Source of the DNA: JAOUEA01 sp035249905
GTDB taxonomy: Bacteria; Actinomycetota; UBA4738; HRBIN12
DNA: 64,000 bases
Reading direction: 5' to 3'
Assembly: GCA_035249905.1 (NCBI GenBank)
Contig: DATFFT010000111.1
Location: 1-64,000, forward strand
Under the pieces are notes generated by a model. It was not told the DNA's origin. It saw nothing but the letters and a program-made list of their open reading frames with translations, and searched no databases. Made by a program: the position numbers and the translations under genes. Shown here piece after piece: positions 37,011 through 46,725 of the stretch. Every line of letters begins with the position of its first letter. The stretch's first letter is position 1.

Positions 37011-37841
37011 GTGAGCCTCGAACGCGAGGAGCTGCTGGGCATCGCGCACGCCGAGCGCCAGCGTCTCGGTCGCATGATCCAGTACGCGGACCCCGGCAGC
37101 TGGGAGCAGCCGAGCGCGGCCGAGGGCTGGTGGAACCGCGACGTGATCGCGCATCTCGCCGCCGGCGACACGATCGCGGCGCAGCTCGTCGCGGGAGAGG
37201 AGCCCAGCGAGCTCGTCGCCTGGCGCGCCGATCACCCCGACGTGCCCTTCGACATCGATGCCTTCAACGCCTGGACGGTCGGCCGCCGATCTGGGCTCGA
37301 AACCCGTGAGGTGCTGACCCTGTGGGGCCAGGCGGCCGACTCCTTCCTCGCCCAGTGCGCATCGCTGTCTGACGAGGACTGGGCCTCGAAGCGATTCGAC
37401 TACATCGCTGGGCCGATCGCCGCCCGCTACCTCGTGCAGACCCGCGTCGTGGAGTGGTGGATCCACGGTGAGGACGTGAGGGCCACGAACGGACTCGAGC
37501 CGAACTACGAGCACTGGCCCGTCTTCCTCACGATCGATCTCTCGGTCCGCATGCTGCCGTGGTCGCTCGGGCGCGCCGGATACGAGCTCTCCGGGCTCAC
37601 CGTGAGGGTCGACGCCGAGGGAGCCGGCGAGGGCTCGTGGCACTGGGGTCTCGGATCGGGAGAGACCCCCTCGGCACGCAAGGCCCCCGACGCCACGATC
37701 GCCGGGCGGGCTCCCCAGCTCGCGCTCGTCGCGGGTCAACGCCTGAAGCCCGACGACGTGTTGAGCTCGGGGGCGGTGGTGCTCGGCGGCGATCGCCAGC
37801 TCGCCGACACGGTCCTACGGCATCTGCGCGCCTTCCCGTAG
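37011..37841 (+). CDS. DinB/maleylpyruvate isomerase-like (TIGR03083-type) protein
   Basis: A 276-residue protein with an N-terminal four-helix DinB-like domain (REELLGIAHAERQRLGRMI, then NRDVIAHLAAGD with a metal His). A middle segment VQTRVVEWWIHGEDVRAT carries a second conserved His, and a sterol-carrier-like C-terminal domain follows. In actinobacteria these are mycothiol-dependent enzymes or their relatives. The GTG at 37011 has GAGGAGGAG upstream. The exact reaction is unknown. Confidence 0.78.
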   Translation: MSLEREELLGIAHAERQRLGRMIQYADPGSWEQPSAAEGWWNRDVIAHLAAGDTIAAQLVAGEEPSELVAWRADHPDVPFDIDAFNAWTVGRRSGLETREVLTLWGQAADSFLAQCASLSDEDWASKRFDYIAGPIAARYLVQTRVVEWWIHGEDVRATNGLEPNYEHWPVFLTIDLSVRMLPWSLGRAGYELSGLTVRVDAEGAGEGSWHWGLGSGETPSARKAPDATIAGRAPQLALVAGQRLKPDDVLSSGAVVLGGDRQLADTVLRHLRAFP

Positions 37842-37851
37842 ACGGGCGAGC

Positions 37852-38838
37852 TCAGCGTGTGACGAGGAGTCGCCGCACGCGCCGGGGCTGCGAGCCGAAC
37901 CGGTACTTGTAGGCGTAATCCCCCTTCAGCAGGTCGAACCCGGTGCATCCTTCCTCGATCGCGAGCCGGATGTCCTCGGCCACCAGCACCATGCCGGGCG
38001 CGAGATCGCCCCACGAGCGATCGAACGCCGAGTTGTACAGCGACGACGTGCCGCCCCACACGAACCCGATCGTGCCGGCCGCCAGCTCCCCGCCCAGATC
38101 GATGAAGGTGAGCCGGAAGACCCCGTCGGCCAGGAACTCCTCGCCGAGTCGGCGGAAGAAGATCTCCATCCCCGGCACCATGAACACGCCCTTGGGCCCT
38201 TCCGACGTGCGGTGCAGCTCGAGGAACCGGTCGAGGAGGCCGATCAGCGTCTCGCCGTCGGCGGTCACGACGCGGTACTCACCGGCTTCCACGGTGAGCT
38301 TGCGGGCCTTCCGCTTGATCTCGTGCCGCTGCTTCGACGACAGCCCTCGGAGGTACTCGTCCCACGACCCTGGGAGCGGCAGGAACGGCGCGACGCCGTC
38401 GTCGTCCTCGATCGTGCCGAGCCCCTGAGCGCTCGCCGCGTCGCGGAGCAGGCCGAACCAGGGGCGGTCCTCGGGGAGCCCGCGCAGGTCGGCATCGCGC
38501 CAGTCGTCGCGGGTCAGCAGGGCCGACCAGAGCTCCTTGGCGATCGCATCCTGTCGCTCGGGAAGCCCCACCGGCCCCATGTAGTCGGTGACCTCGGTGC
38601 CGCCGAGGAAGCGGAGGGTCTCGCCGATACGCTCGAGGGCGCACGCGCCGACCTGGGTGCCGTCGTCCTCCTCGGCGAACGCGAGCAACAGATGGTCGGG
38701 CTGCTCGCCGAACTCCTCCCAGTAGAGCTTCAGGTACGCGGGGGTGTGGAAGAACGTCCCGGCAGGGTCGGCTTCCACCAGCTCGTGCCACCCACGCCGA
38801 TGGAAGTCTCGACCGTCCTCGCTGAACACGATGCGCAT
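37852..38838 (-). CDS. GNAT/FemAB-like acyltransferase
   Basis: A 328-residue protein with two GNAT-type halves (CelD/BioF2-like family). PAGTFFHTPAYLKLYWEEFG opens it, SSKQRHEIKRKARKL is the conserved basic block in the middle, and GFDLLKGDYAYKYRFG near the end is the family signature. It probably transfers an amino acid or acyl group in cell-envelope synthesis. TAGCAT (38853-38848) is 9 nt before the ATG. It converges on the gene at 37011 with 10 bp between. Confidence 0.82.
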   Translation of the reverse strand: MRIVFSEDGRDFHRRGWHELVEADPAGTFFHTPAYLKLYWEEFGEQPDHLLLAFAEEDDGTQVGACALERIGETLRFLGGTEVTDYMGPVGLPERQDAIAKELWSALLTRDDWRDADLRGLPEDRPWFGLLRDAASAQGLGTIEDDDGVAPFLPLPGSWDEYLRGLSSKQRHEIKRKARKLTVEAGEYRVVTADGETLIGLLDRFLELHRTSEGPKGVFMVPGMEIFFRRLGEEFLADGVFRLTFIDLGGELAAGTIGFVWGGTSSLYNSAFDRSWGDLAPGMVLVAEDIRLAIEEGCTGFDLLKGDYAYKYRFGSQPRRVRRLLVTR

Positions 38839-38884
38839 GTTCGGACCATGCTACGGAACCGCCGGGGTCGACCTCGTGTGCGCC

Positions 38885-40702
38885 TCACCAGCTGCCACCG
38901 CCGCCACCCCCGCCGCCGCCGCCCGAGAACCCTCCGCCCGAGAACCCGCTCGACCCGGAGCCCGAGGGGGTCGAGGCGATCGTGCCGCCGGTCGTGACCG
39001 CGAACCCGTCCATCGACCGGGCGAAGCTCGCGTACGCGAAGGGATGCGGCGAGACGTACCAGCTCGTGTCGGGCTCGATCCCGAGCGCCTCGAACGCCTT
39101 CGCCCACTTCTCGGTCGCCCCGAACACGACCGCGAACGGCAGGAAACGGGTGAACACCAGCTCCTTCTCGGCCCACCGCGCCATGTGGGTCTCGGCCGTC
39201 TCGATCACCGTGCGGAAGCCCCGCACGCGCCGGAGCATCGCAGTGCCTTTCGCCGTCCGGGCGGGCATCCGCCCGGACGATGCCAGCAGCACGACGGCGC
39301 CGAGGATCAGCGGGATACCGAGCAGCCCCCAGTGGGTGAACGCGGCGAGCGCGACGGTCGCGCCGACCGCGACGACGAGGGCCGACACCCCGAGCGCCAC
39401 CCATCGGCTCCGCACCTTGTCGGGTCGCTCGCTGAACCACCTTCGCTCGACCGAATCGGCGTACAACGACTCCAGCACGCCCTTCAGCCGCTCGGCGAAC
39501 GTGTTCTTCAGCTCGGAGATCGTCACCTCGGTGCCGTCGCGGAACACGCCGTTGAGCAGTCGCCGCTCGTACGTGAGCAGGTCGTCCTCGGGCGCCTCGA
39601 GGCGGATCAGCCGCCAGTCCGCCTTCCCGAACCAGCCTTCCTTGGGAAGCTCCTCGATCCTCAGGTACCCGCGCACGGCCAGGTCAACCAGTGTGGCCGA
39701 GACGTCGAGCACGTTGGCCTGCTCGTCGATCAGCGTCCCCATCTGGCCGGGACGCATGTCGTCGGGCGGCGCGAACTCGACCGGCGCCGAGGCTCCGGCC
39801 TCGCCGATGGGCACGGCTTGCTGCTCGCCGGTGGGGTTGCCCATGACCTGGTCGACCTGCGAACCGCGAAAGCGGCGGTCGCGTCCGCGACGCCACGCCA
39901 TGGCGACGACACCCCCGACCGCCGCGAGGCCGAGCGCTGCGCTGACGCCGACCGTCGCCGGTGTCGCCTGGAACGCCCGTGCGAGGCTCCACCGCTCCTC
40001 GAGCACGGGCTCCGGACGGGGCACCGCACCCTTCGGCAGGCCGACGACGACGGTGACCCCGCTGAACGGGCCGAGCCCCGATTGAACGAACCGTGCGCGG
40101 TTCCCCTGCGACGTCGCCCGCTGGCACGGCAGCGTCGAGCCCTCGTATCCCTGGAAGCACGCCACCTGCGTGATGCGGGCGGGCGCGCGCACCTGCACAT
40201 CGGCGCGCCCGATCGGGGCCGACCACTCGGTGCCGATCGCGTTCCAATACAGCTCGACGTGATCGCGGAAGCCGTTGAGCGCGGCTTCCACACGGTACGT
40301 GAGCTCGTAGGTGTGACGGCCCGAGATCTCGATGTCGGGGTCACCGACCCGGATGCGGGTGATGCCGCCGTCCACGGATTCCTCCTGGTAGCCGGCCGGC
40401 GTATCCCCCGAAGCGCGCACTCGGACGACCTCGAGCGGGTAGATCCGATCGTAGGTGTCGTCGTAGCGAAGCCTCGTCGGAATGTCACGGAGGATGCCGT
40501 GCCGTTGGGCGGACCCGAAGTCGTATGCGATCGTCTCGACGATCGTGAGCGTCCCGTCCTCGCCGATGTCGATCGCGACGTCGTAGTCCGCGATGCGCTC
40601 GGCCGACTGGGCCGCCGCCATCCCGGCACAGGCCAGCAGCATCGCGATCGAGATCGCGAGCAGGGCGAGCGCCCGTCCGGCGCCCGTTGAGGTGCGGATC
40701 AC
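38885..40702 (-). CDS. DUF2207 predicted membrane protein
   Basis: A 605-residue membrane protein. A signal segment (ALALLAISIAMLLACAG) is followed by the extracellular DUF2207 domain (ADYDVAIDIGEDGTLTIVETI...). A helix near residues 250-270 (VGVSAALGLAAVGGVVAMAW), a cytoplasmic part, two further helices (WVALGVSALVVAVGATVALAA and GLLGIPLILGAVVLLA) and a Gly/Ser-rich end (GGGFSGGGGGGGGGGSW) follow. TAAGCT (40715-40710) is 7 nt before the GTG and contains the sufU stop codon. Function of the family is unknown. Confidence 0.85.
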   Translation of the reverse strand: MIRTSTGAGRALALLAISIAMLLACAGMAAAQSAERIADYDVAIDIGEDGTLTIVETIAYDFGSAQRHGILRDIPTRLRYDDTYDRIYPLEVVRVRASGDTPAGYQEESVDGGITRIRVGDPDIEISGRHTYELTYRVEAALNGFRDHVELYWNAIGTEWSAPIGRADVQVRAPARITQVACFQGYEGSTLPCQRATSQGNRARFVQSGLGPFSGVTVVVGLPKGAVPRPEPVLEERWSLARAFQATPATVGVSAALGLAAVGGVVAMAWRRGRDRRFRGSQVDQVMGNPTGEQQAVPIGEAGASAPVEFAPPDDMRPGQMGTLIDEQANVLDVSATLVDLAVRGYLRIEELPKEGWFGKADWRLIRLEAPEDDLLTYERRLLNGVFRDGTEVTISELKNTFAERLKGVLESLYADSVERRWFSERPDKVRSRWVALGVSALVVAVGATVALAAFTHWGLLGIPLILGAVVLLASSGRMPARTAKGTAMLRRVRGFRTVIETAETHMARWAEKELVFTRFLPFAVVFGATEKWAKAFEALGIEPDTSWYVSPHPFAYASFARSMDGFAVTTGGTIASTPSGSGSSGFSGGGFSGGGGGGGGGGSW

Positions 40703-40712
40703 GCCGCGAAGC

Positions 40713-41168
40713 TTAGACGGTGTGCGACCGGGCGCCGTCGGCGGTACCGGACCCGGCGAGCGCGTCCTGCAGCACGTCCCAGGCGAGCACCGCGCACTTG
40801 ATGCGGATCGGGTACTGGACCACTCCCTTGAGCGCCACCAGATCCCCGAACGACTCCTCGTCGGGCTCGACCTCGCCGGCCATCATGCCGCGGAACGACG
40901 CCGCCAGGGCGATGGAATCCTCCACGCTCGAGCCCGTGACCGCCTCGGTCATCATCGACGCGCTCGACTGGCTGATCGAACACCCGGCACCCTGGAACGT
41001 GACCTCGGCGACGGTGTCGCCCTCGACGTGGGCGAACACCGTGATCTCGTCGCCGCACAACGGGTTGTTGGCGTGGCACCGGAGCTCGGCTCCCACCAGC
41101 TCCCGCTTGTTCCGCGGGTTCTTGTAGTGGTCGAGGATGACTTCCTTGTAGATGTCGTCGAGCGCCAC
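40713..41168 (-). CDS. sufU: SufU Fe-S assembly protein (zinc-dependent sulfurtransferase/scaffold)
   Basis: A 151-residue U-type protein that receives persulfide sulfur from SufS. Its Cys ligands are in NPLCGDEI, GAGCSISQSS and PIRIKCAVLAW, with the Asp next to the first Cys as in zinc-binding SufU. The spacer insertion between the second and third Cys blocks is typical of SufU and not of IscU. It is last in the suf operon, 30 nt after sufS. Confidence 0.93.
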   Translation of the reverse strand: MALDDIYKEVILDHYKNPRNKRELVGAELRCHANNPLCGDEITVFAHVEGDTVAEVTFQGAGCSISQSSASMMTEAVTGSSVEDSIALAASFRGMMAGEVEPDEESFGDLVALKGVVQYPIRIKCAVLAWDVLQDALAGSGTADGARSHTV

Positions 41169-41198
41169 GGATCCCTCTCTCGCCTGCGGTGGAATCGG

Positions 41199-42455
41199 TC
41201 AGCCGAAGATGTTCCCTGCCCGGTCGAGCGCCGAGATCATCGCGTCGACCTCTTCTTTGGTGTTGTAGACGTAGAACGACGCTCTGGCGGTGGCCGGTAC
41301 CCCGTACCGTCGCATCACGAGCTGGGCGCAATGATGGCCCGCCCGGATCGCGACGCCCTCCTCGTTGAGAACGGTGGCCAGGTCGTGCGGATGCACGTCT
41401 CGGTACCAGAAGCTCACGGCCCCGCCACGGATGCTCGCGTCCTTCGGCCCGTACACGGTGGCGCCCGCCTCGAGCAAGCGGTCGATCGCATACCGCGTGA
41501 TGTCTTCCTCGTGGGCCCGCACGTTCTGCATGCCGAGGGTTTCGAGGTAGTCGATCGCTGCCGCGAGCCCGACCTGCTGCGCGACCGGCATCGTGCCGGC
41601 CTCGAACTTGAACGGCGCCGACTTGTAGGTGCTGTGATCGTGGAAGACCTCGTGGATCATCTCGCCGCCGCCGAGCATCGGCTCCATCGACTCGAGGACC
41701 TCACGCTTGCCGTAGAGCCCGCCGCTCGCGGTCGGACCGAGCATCTTGTGGCCGGTGAACCCGAGCAGGTCGACGTCGAGCGCCTGCACGTCGATCGGTG
41801 AGTGCGGCGCGAGCTGGGCCGCGTCGACCGCGATCACCGCGCCCACGGCATGGGCCGCGTCGGCGAGCTGTCGCACGGGCGTGATCGTGCCCAACGCGTT
41901 CGACATGCCGGTCACGCTCACGATCTTCGTGCGCTCGGTCAGCAGCGAGCCGAGCTGCGACAGGTCGAGCAGCCCGTCGTCGGTGAGTGGGATGTAGCGC
42001 AACGCGGCCCCGGTCACGGCCGCGGTCATCTGCCACGGCACGATGTTCGAGTGGTGCTCCATCTCGGTGATCAGGATCTCGTCGCCCTCGCGCAGGTGGG
42101 TTCGGCCCCAGCCCTGCGCCACCAGGTTCATCGACTCCGTGACCCCCCTCGTGAACGCGATGCACTCGGGCTCGGGCGCGCCGAGGAAGCGAGCCACCGC
42201 CGCTCGCGCCCCCTCGTAGGCCTGCGTCGCCTCCTCGCCGAGCATGTGGATGCCTCGGTGCGCGTTCGCGTTGTGATGCCTCGTGAACTCGGCCACGGCC
42301 TCGATCACCTGGTTCGGCTTCTGCGAGGTGGCGGCGCTGTCGAGGTAGACGAGCGGGTGCTCGCCCACGGTGCGCTCCAGGACCGGGAAGTCGCGCCGGA
42401 CCGCGCCCACGTCGAGCCCGGCCTCATGGTGCGTGGTCTCGACGTCTCCGCTCAT
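41199..42455 (-). CDS. sufS: SufS cysteine desulfurase
   Basis: A 418-residue class II cysteine desulfurase. YLDSAATSQKPNQVI and HHNANAHRGIHML lie near the N-terminus, EMEHHSNIVPWQ and the PLP Lys in GFTGHKMLGPT in the middle, and the active Cys in RAGHHCAQL. It hands persulfide to SufU, encoded next. ATG at 42455 lies 39 nt after sufC. Confidence 0.95.
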   Translation of the reverse strand: MSGDVETTHHEAGLDVGAVRRDFPVLERTVGEHPLVYLDSAATSQKPNQVIEAVAEFTRHHNANAHRGIHMLGEEATQAYEGARAAVARFLGAPEPECIAFTRGVTESMNLVAQGWGRTHLREGDEILITEMEHHSNIVPWQMTAAVTGAALRYIPLTDDGLLDLSQLGSLLTERTKIVSVTGMSNALGTITPVRQLADAAHAVGAVIAVDAAQLAPHSPIDVQALDVDLLGFTGHKMLGPTASGGLYGKREVLESMEPMLGGGEMIHEVFHDHSTYKSAPFKFEAGTMPVAQQVGLAAAIDYLETLGMQNVRAHEEDITRYAIDRLLEAGATVYGPKDASIRGGAVSFWYRDVHPHDLATVLNEEGVAIRAGHHCAQLVMRRYGVPATARASFYVYNTKEEVDAMISALDRAGNIFG

Positions 42456-42494
42456 GTCCAGCTCCTCCGTGACCCCTCGCGAACTGGGCCTTCG

Positions 42495-43301
42495 CTACCC
42501 CACCTCGGCGGTCGCTTCGGCCTCGAGGCCGAGCTCGGCGCGGACGCCCTCGTAGCCCTTCTCCTCCAGCTCGTGTGCGAGCTCGGCCCCGCCAGACTTC
42601 ACGATACGCCCGCGCATCATCACGTGAACACGGTCGGGGGTGATGTAGTTGAGCATGCGCTGGTAGTGCGTGATCAACAGCACGCCCAGGCCGGGACCCA
42701 CGAGCTCGTTCACACCCTGCGCCACGAGCTTCAACGAGTCGATGTCCAGCCCGGAATCGGTCTCGTCGAGGATCGCGATCTGCGGTTGCAGCACCGCCAG
42801 CTGCAGCACCTCGTTCCGCTTCTTCTCCCCGCCGGAGAACCCCTGGTTCACGTAGCGGTTCACCATGGCGTCCTCGATGCCGAGCCGGTCCATCTGTTCC
42901 TTCATGTGCTTGCGGAAGGCGAGGGCGCTCACCTCCCCGCCTTTGACCGCCTGGTACGCGGTCCGCAGGAAGTTCACGACGCTGACTCCGGGCACCTCGG
43001 TCGGGTACTGCATCGCGAGGAACAGCCCGCGTTTGGCGCGCTCGTCGGGGGTGAGCGCGGTGATGTCCTCACCGTTGAACGCCACGCTGCCATCGGTGAT
43101 CACGTATCCCGGCCGGCCCATGATCACGTTGCTGAGCGTGGACTTGCCCGAGCCGTTCGGGCCCATCAGGGCATGGGTCTCTCCTTGTCGCACGATCAGG
43201 TCGATGCCGTTGAGGATCTGCTTGCCCTCGACCGTCGCGTGCAGCCCGCGGACCTCGAGGGTTGCCGCGATGCCTCCGTTGTCGTTCGCGATGTCACTCA
43301 T
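42495..43301 (-). CDS. sufC: SufC Fe-S assembly ATPase
   Basis: A 268-residue ABC ATPase of the SufBCD scaffold. Walker A is GPNGSGKST, the Q-loop is AMQYPTEVPG, the ABC signature is FSGGEKKRNEVLQ, and Walker B ILDETDSGLD has the SufC-type Asp after Glu-Thr. The C-terminal tail GLEAEATAEVG is unconserved. It follows the Rieske ferredoxin gene by 7 nt. Confidence 0.96.
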   Translation of the reverse strand: MSDIANDNGGIAATLEVRGLHATVEGKQILNGIDLIVRQGETHALMGPNGSGKSTLSNVIMGRPGYVITDGSVAFNGEDITALTPDERAKRGLFLAMQYPTEVPGVSVVNFLRTAYQAVKGGEVSALAFRKHMKEQMDRLGIEDAMVNRYVNQGFSGGEKKRNEVLQLAVLQPQIAILDETDSGLDIDSLKLVAQGVNELVGPGLGVLLITHYQRMLNYITPDRVHVMMRGRIVKSGGAELAHELEEKGYEGVRAELGLEAEATAEVG

Positions 43302-43308
43302 CGTCGTC

Positions 43309-43623
43309 TCACACCTCGATCAGGATGTCGTCTCCGTCGGTCGTGACCGGGAACACGTCGACCGGCTGCGTCGCCGGCAACGTGCGCGGGTTCCCCGAGT
43401 TGAGGTCGAACGTCGAGCCGTGCTTCGGGCACTCGATCGTCTCGAAGTCCACGTCGACCTCTCCCTCGTCCAGGTAGTACTTCTCGTGACTGCAGATCGC
43501 GTCGAGGGCCCGGAAGCCCTCCTCACCCAGGTTCACCACGGCGATCTCGCGGCCGTCGAGATGGAAGCGGCGGGCCTCGCCGGCCGGCACGTCCTTGGTC
43601 TCGCACACACGCACCGCGGTCAT
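43309..43623 (-). CDS. Rieske-type (non-haem) ferredoxin in the suf operon
   Basis: A 104-residue 2Fe-2S Rieske protein. The ligands are Cys44/His46 (CSH) and Cys65/His68 (CPKH). The disulfide cysteines of respiratory Rieske proteins are absent, so it is a soluble dioxygenase-type ferredoxin. The ATG overlaps the sufD stop (ATGA), and sufC follows. In other actinobacteria a similar gene sits here and may donate electrons for cluster assembly. Confidence 0.9.
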   Translation of the reverse strand: MTAVRVCETKDVPAGEARRFHLDGREIAVVNLGEEGFRALDAICSHEKYYLDEGEVDVDFETIECPKHGSTFDLNSGNPRTLPATQPVDVFPVTTDGDDILIEV

Positions 43624-44942
43624 CGGATGCCCTCGCTGAGCTCGTCGGCGATCGCCGACTCGGCGCCCTCGCGCACCTCGTCGATCTGCACGCGGTCGAG
43701 CACCTCCTGGAAGAACCCGGTCACGATCAGCCGCTCGGCCTCGTCGCGAGGGATGCCGCGCGACTCGAGGTAGAACAGCGCCTCGTCCTCGACCGGTCCC
43801 ACGCTCGCGGCGTGCCCGCACCGAACGTCGTTGGCCTCGATCTCGAGGTTGGGGATCGCGTCGGCCTTCGCGTGCTCGCTGAGCACGATGTTGCGGCTCG
43901 TCTGCATCGCGTCGGTCTTCTGCGCCCCCGGACGCACGTAGACCCATCCCGAGTAGACGGCGCGGCTGCGGTCGCGCAACGCCCCCTTGTACAGCAGGTC
44001 GCTCGTGCAGCTCGGGGCGACGTGCTCCTGGCTGGAGCGGTGATCGAAGTGCTGCTCCCCGTCGGCGAAGAAGACGCCGAGCTGTTCGCTGAACCCCCCC
44101 GGCTCGGCGAGCTCGACCTCGGTCTCGGTGCGTGCGAGGTCGGCGCCGAAACCGAGGCTCAGGGTGCGGAAGTCGGCATCGCGCCCCGTGCGTGCACGCT
44201 GGATCGCGAGATGCGTCATGCCCGCCCCCCAGTCCTGGATCGCGGCGTAACGGACGTGTGCACCGTCGCCCACGTGGATCTCGGTGATCGCATCGCTGAA
44301 CGCGCGCGTGAGGTCGGGCGAGGCGTAGCGCTCGATGAACGTCACCTCGGCACCGCGCTCGACGACGATCAACGTGTGCGGGAAGACGGCCGCGCCGTCG
44401 ACGTCGACATAGGTCAGGGTCTGCAGCGGCAGGTCGACCTTCGTATCGCGCGGCACGTACATGAACGTGCCGCCGGTGCGGAACGCCGCGTGCAGCGCCG
44501 TGAACCGCGTGCGCTCGGTGGGCACGAGGGCGTGGAGATATCGCTCGACGAGGTCGGTGTGCTCGGCCGCGGCGGCGTCCAGATCGGTGAAGATCACGCC
44601 CTTGGCGGCGAGCCCAGGATCGAGGTGCGAGACCATGACGTCGGAGTCGTGTTGGATCTGCAGGCCGGCACGATCGCCGATGTCGCCTGCGGCGTTGAGG
44701 ATCTCCCCCGGCACGCCGTCGAGGTCCTCGGCTCGGCCGCCGGCCGTGTACGGCGCGAACGTCAGGTCGAACCCGGACAGGTCCGTGTAGCGCCACTCCT
44801 CGGTCTCCTGCGACGGCATCGGGAGGGCGCGGAACTCCTCGAACGCCCTCGTGCGCAAGGCACCTGTGAACCCGGAGCGTTCAGGGAGGCTCGCGAGCGC
44901 TCGCTCGTCGAACGTGGTCGTGGCGCTTGTGTCGGTGGTCAC
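43620..44942 (-). CDS. sufD: SufD Fe-S assembly protein
   Basis: A 440-residue beta-helix partner of SufB in the SufBCD scaffold. YTDLSGFDLTFAPY is near the start, GGTFMYVPRDTKVDLPLQTL in the centre, and SVGPVEDEALFYLESRGIPRDEAERL at the end, with the conserved His before it (RCGHAAS). A complete promoter lies directly in front, and the GTG start is 6 nt after its -10. Confidence 0.94.
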   Translation of the reverse strand: MTTDTSATTTFDERALASLPERSGFTGALRTRAFEEFRALPMPSQETEEWRYTDLSGFDLTFAPYTAGGRAEDLDGVPGEILNAAGDIGDRAGLQIQHDSDVMVSHLDPGLAAKGVIFTDLDAAAAEHTDLVERYLHALVPTERTRFTALHAAFRTGGTFMYVPRDTKVDLPLQTLTYVDVDGAAVFPHTLIVVERGAEVTFIERYASPDLTRAFSDAITEIHVGDGAHVRYAAIQDWGAGMTHLAIQRARTGRDADFRTLSLGFGADLARTETEVELAEPGGFSEQLGVFFADGEQHFDHRSSQEHVAPSCTSDLLYKGALRDRSRAVYSGWVYVRPGAQKTDAMQTSRNIVLSEHAKADAIPNLEIEANDVRCGHAASVGPVEDEALFYLESRGIPRDEAERLIVTGFFQEVLDRVQIDEVREGAESAIADELSEGIR

Positions 44943-44948
44943 GGTGAA

Positions 44949-44977
44949 ATGCTACCTGTGGGGTCGGATTCGCCCAA
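44949..44977 (-). promoter_or_regulatory. Internal leaderless promoter of sufD
   Basis: On the minus strand TTGGGC (44977-44972) and TAGCAT (44954-44949) are exactly 17 bp apart, and the sufD GTG follows after 6 nt. It lies in the 203-bp sufB-sufD gap, which holds no other gene. Confidence 0.65.
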
Positions 44978-45145
44978 CCCGCCGTTGCGCTGGAAGCATC
45001 CCGGGCGGTCCCGCTCCGCGCGACGTCAACCGGTTCCCATCGGATCTCGTCGGGTCGAAGACCGTCGACCCCGTCGCGGAGCAAGCGGGTCCGCGCCGTC
45101 GAGCTCCGCGGCCAAGAGCTCGACGCGGGCCCGCATCTCGCCTCG

Positions 45146-46558
45146 CTAGCCGACCGAGCCTTCCATCTGCAGCTCGACGAGGCGGTTCAGCTCGACCGCG
45201 TACTCCATCGGCAGCTCGCGCGTGATCGGCTCGATGAAGCCGTTCACGATCATCGCGGTGGCCTCCACCTCGGAGAGCCCTCGGCTCATCAGGTAGAAGA
45301 GCTGGTCCTCGCCGACCTTCGAGACCGTGGCCTCGTGGCCGAGCGCAGCCGTCTCCTCTTCGACCTCGATGTAGGGGTAGGTGTCGCTGCGGCTCTCCTC
45401 GTCGAGGATCAGCGCGTCGCAGCGCACGTTCGACTTCGCGTGGTGCGCGTCGGGCTCGACGCGGATCAGGCCCCGGTATCCCGTGCGGCCACCGTCCTTC
45501 GAGACGGACTTCGACGTGATCACGCTCGTGGTGTGCGGCGCCACGTGGATCGCCTTGCCGCCGGCGTCGGTGTGCATGCCCTTGCCCGCGTAAGCGACCG
45601 ACAGCACCTCGCCGCGCGCACCCTCGCCCATCAGGTAGATCGACGGGTACTTCATCGTGACCTTCGATCCGATGTTTCCGTCGACCCATTCCATGACGGC
45701 GTCCTCATGCGCCACGGCGCGCTTGGTCACCAGGTTGTACACGTTGGTCGACCAGTTCTGGATCGTCGTGTACCGCACCCGCGAGCCCTTCTTGCAGATG
45801 ATCTCGACGACCGCCGAATGCAGCGAGTCACCCGTGTAGATCGGGGCGGAACAGCCCTCGACGTAGTGCACGTACGAGCCCTCGTCGGCGATGATCAGTG
45901 TCCGCTCGAACTGGCCCATGTTCTCGGCGTTGATGCGGAAGTAGGCCTGCAGCGGGATGTCGACATGCACGCCCGGCGGCACGTAGATGAACGAGCCGCC
46001 CGACCACACGGCCGAGTTCAGCGACGCGAACTTGTTGTCGTTGGGTGGGATCACCGTGCCGAAGTACTCGCGCACGAGATCGGGGTGGTCGCGCACCGCA
46101 CTGTCCATGTCGGTGAACAGCACACCCATCTGGTCGAGCTCGTCCTTGATCTTGTGGTAGACGACCTCGCTCTCGTACTGCGCGCTCACGCCGCCCAGGT
46201 ACTTCTGCTCGGCCTCGGGCAGGCCCAGCTTGTCCCACGTGCCCCGGATGTCCTCGGGCAGCTCGTCCCAGTTGGCCGCCTGCTTCTCCGTCGAGCGGAT
46301 GAAGTAGTAGATGTCCTGGAAGTCGATGTCGGAGAGGTCTGCGCCCCACCAGGGCATCGGGCGCATGTCGAAGTAGCGCAGCGCCTTCAGGCGGAACTTC
46401 CGCATCCAGTCGGGCTCGCTCTTGAGCGCCGAGATCTCCTCGACCACGTGCTCGTCGAGCCCCTTCTTCGGCTCGAAGACGGCGTGGGACGGGTCCTTCC
46501 AGTCGAAGCGGTAGCCCTTGGCGAGCTCCTCGAGGTGCTCTTGCTGCGTGACGGACAT
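45146..46558 (-). CDS. sufB: SufB Fe-S assembly protein
   Basis: A 470-residue core of the SufBCD scaffold on which new clusters are built. FIYVPPGVHVDIPLQAYFRIN, EGCSAPIYTGDSLHSAVVEI with the conserved Cys, and KVGEDQLFYLMSRGLSEVEA are all as in the family. There is no intein. TAGCAT at 46628-46623 is a likely promoter -10 with a leader of about 55 nt, and GAGGAG precedes the ATG. No SufR regulator gene lies upstream in this window. Confidence 0.96.
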   Translation of the reverse strand: MSVTQQEHLEELAKGYRFDWKDPSHAVFEPKKGLDEHVVEEISALKSEPDWMRKFRLKALRYFDMRPMPWWGADLSDIDFQDIYYFIRSTEKQAANWDELPEDIRGTWDKLGLPEAEQKYLGGVSAQYESEVVYHKIKDELDQMGVLFTDMDSAVRDHPDLVREYFGTVIPPNDNKFASLNSAVWSGGSFIYVPPGVHVDIPLQAYFRINAENMGQFERTLIIADEGSYVHYVEGCSAPIYTGDSLHSAVVEIICKKGSRVRYTTIQNWSTNVYNLVTKRAVAHEDAVMEWVDGNIGSKVTMKYPSIYLMGEGARGEVLSVAYAGKGMHTDAGGKAIHVAPHTTSVITSKSVSKDGGRTGYRGLIRVEPDAHHAKSNVRCDALILDEESRSDTYPYIEVEEETAALGHEATVSKVGEDQLFYLMSRGLSEVEATAMIVNGFIEPITRELPMEYAVELNRLVELQMEGSVG

Positions 46559-46667
46559 CGGTAGCGGATCTCCTCGCGCTCGATCGTCGGACCGCTCACC
46601 TGCGGTGGTGCGAACACTTCCGATGCTACCCGCGGAACACGCTCAAAGTCCACCTGGCCGGTGGGAT

Positions 46668-46696
46668 TTGCGTCTGGCGTCAGCGGTGCATACCCT
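46668..46696 (+). promoter_or_regulatory. Promoter of small membrane protein/PAP2 operon
   Basis: TTGCGT (46668-46673) and TACCCT (46691-46696) with a 17-bp spacer, about 30 nt before the ATG at 46726, divergent from the sufB promoter. Confidence 0.55.
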
Positions 46697-46725
46697 TCAC
46701 CGACTTCGACGAGGGAGGATGCAGC

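Noticed and set aside
44943..45145. Extra small gene between sufB and sufD
   Set aside because: Short frames there lack a ribosome site and one overlaps sufD. The interval is explained by a promoter.
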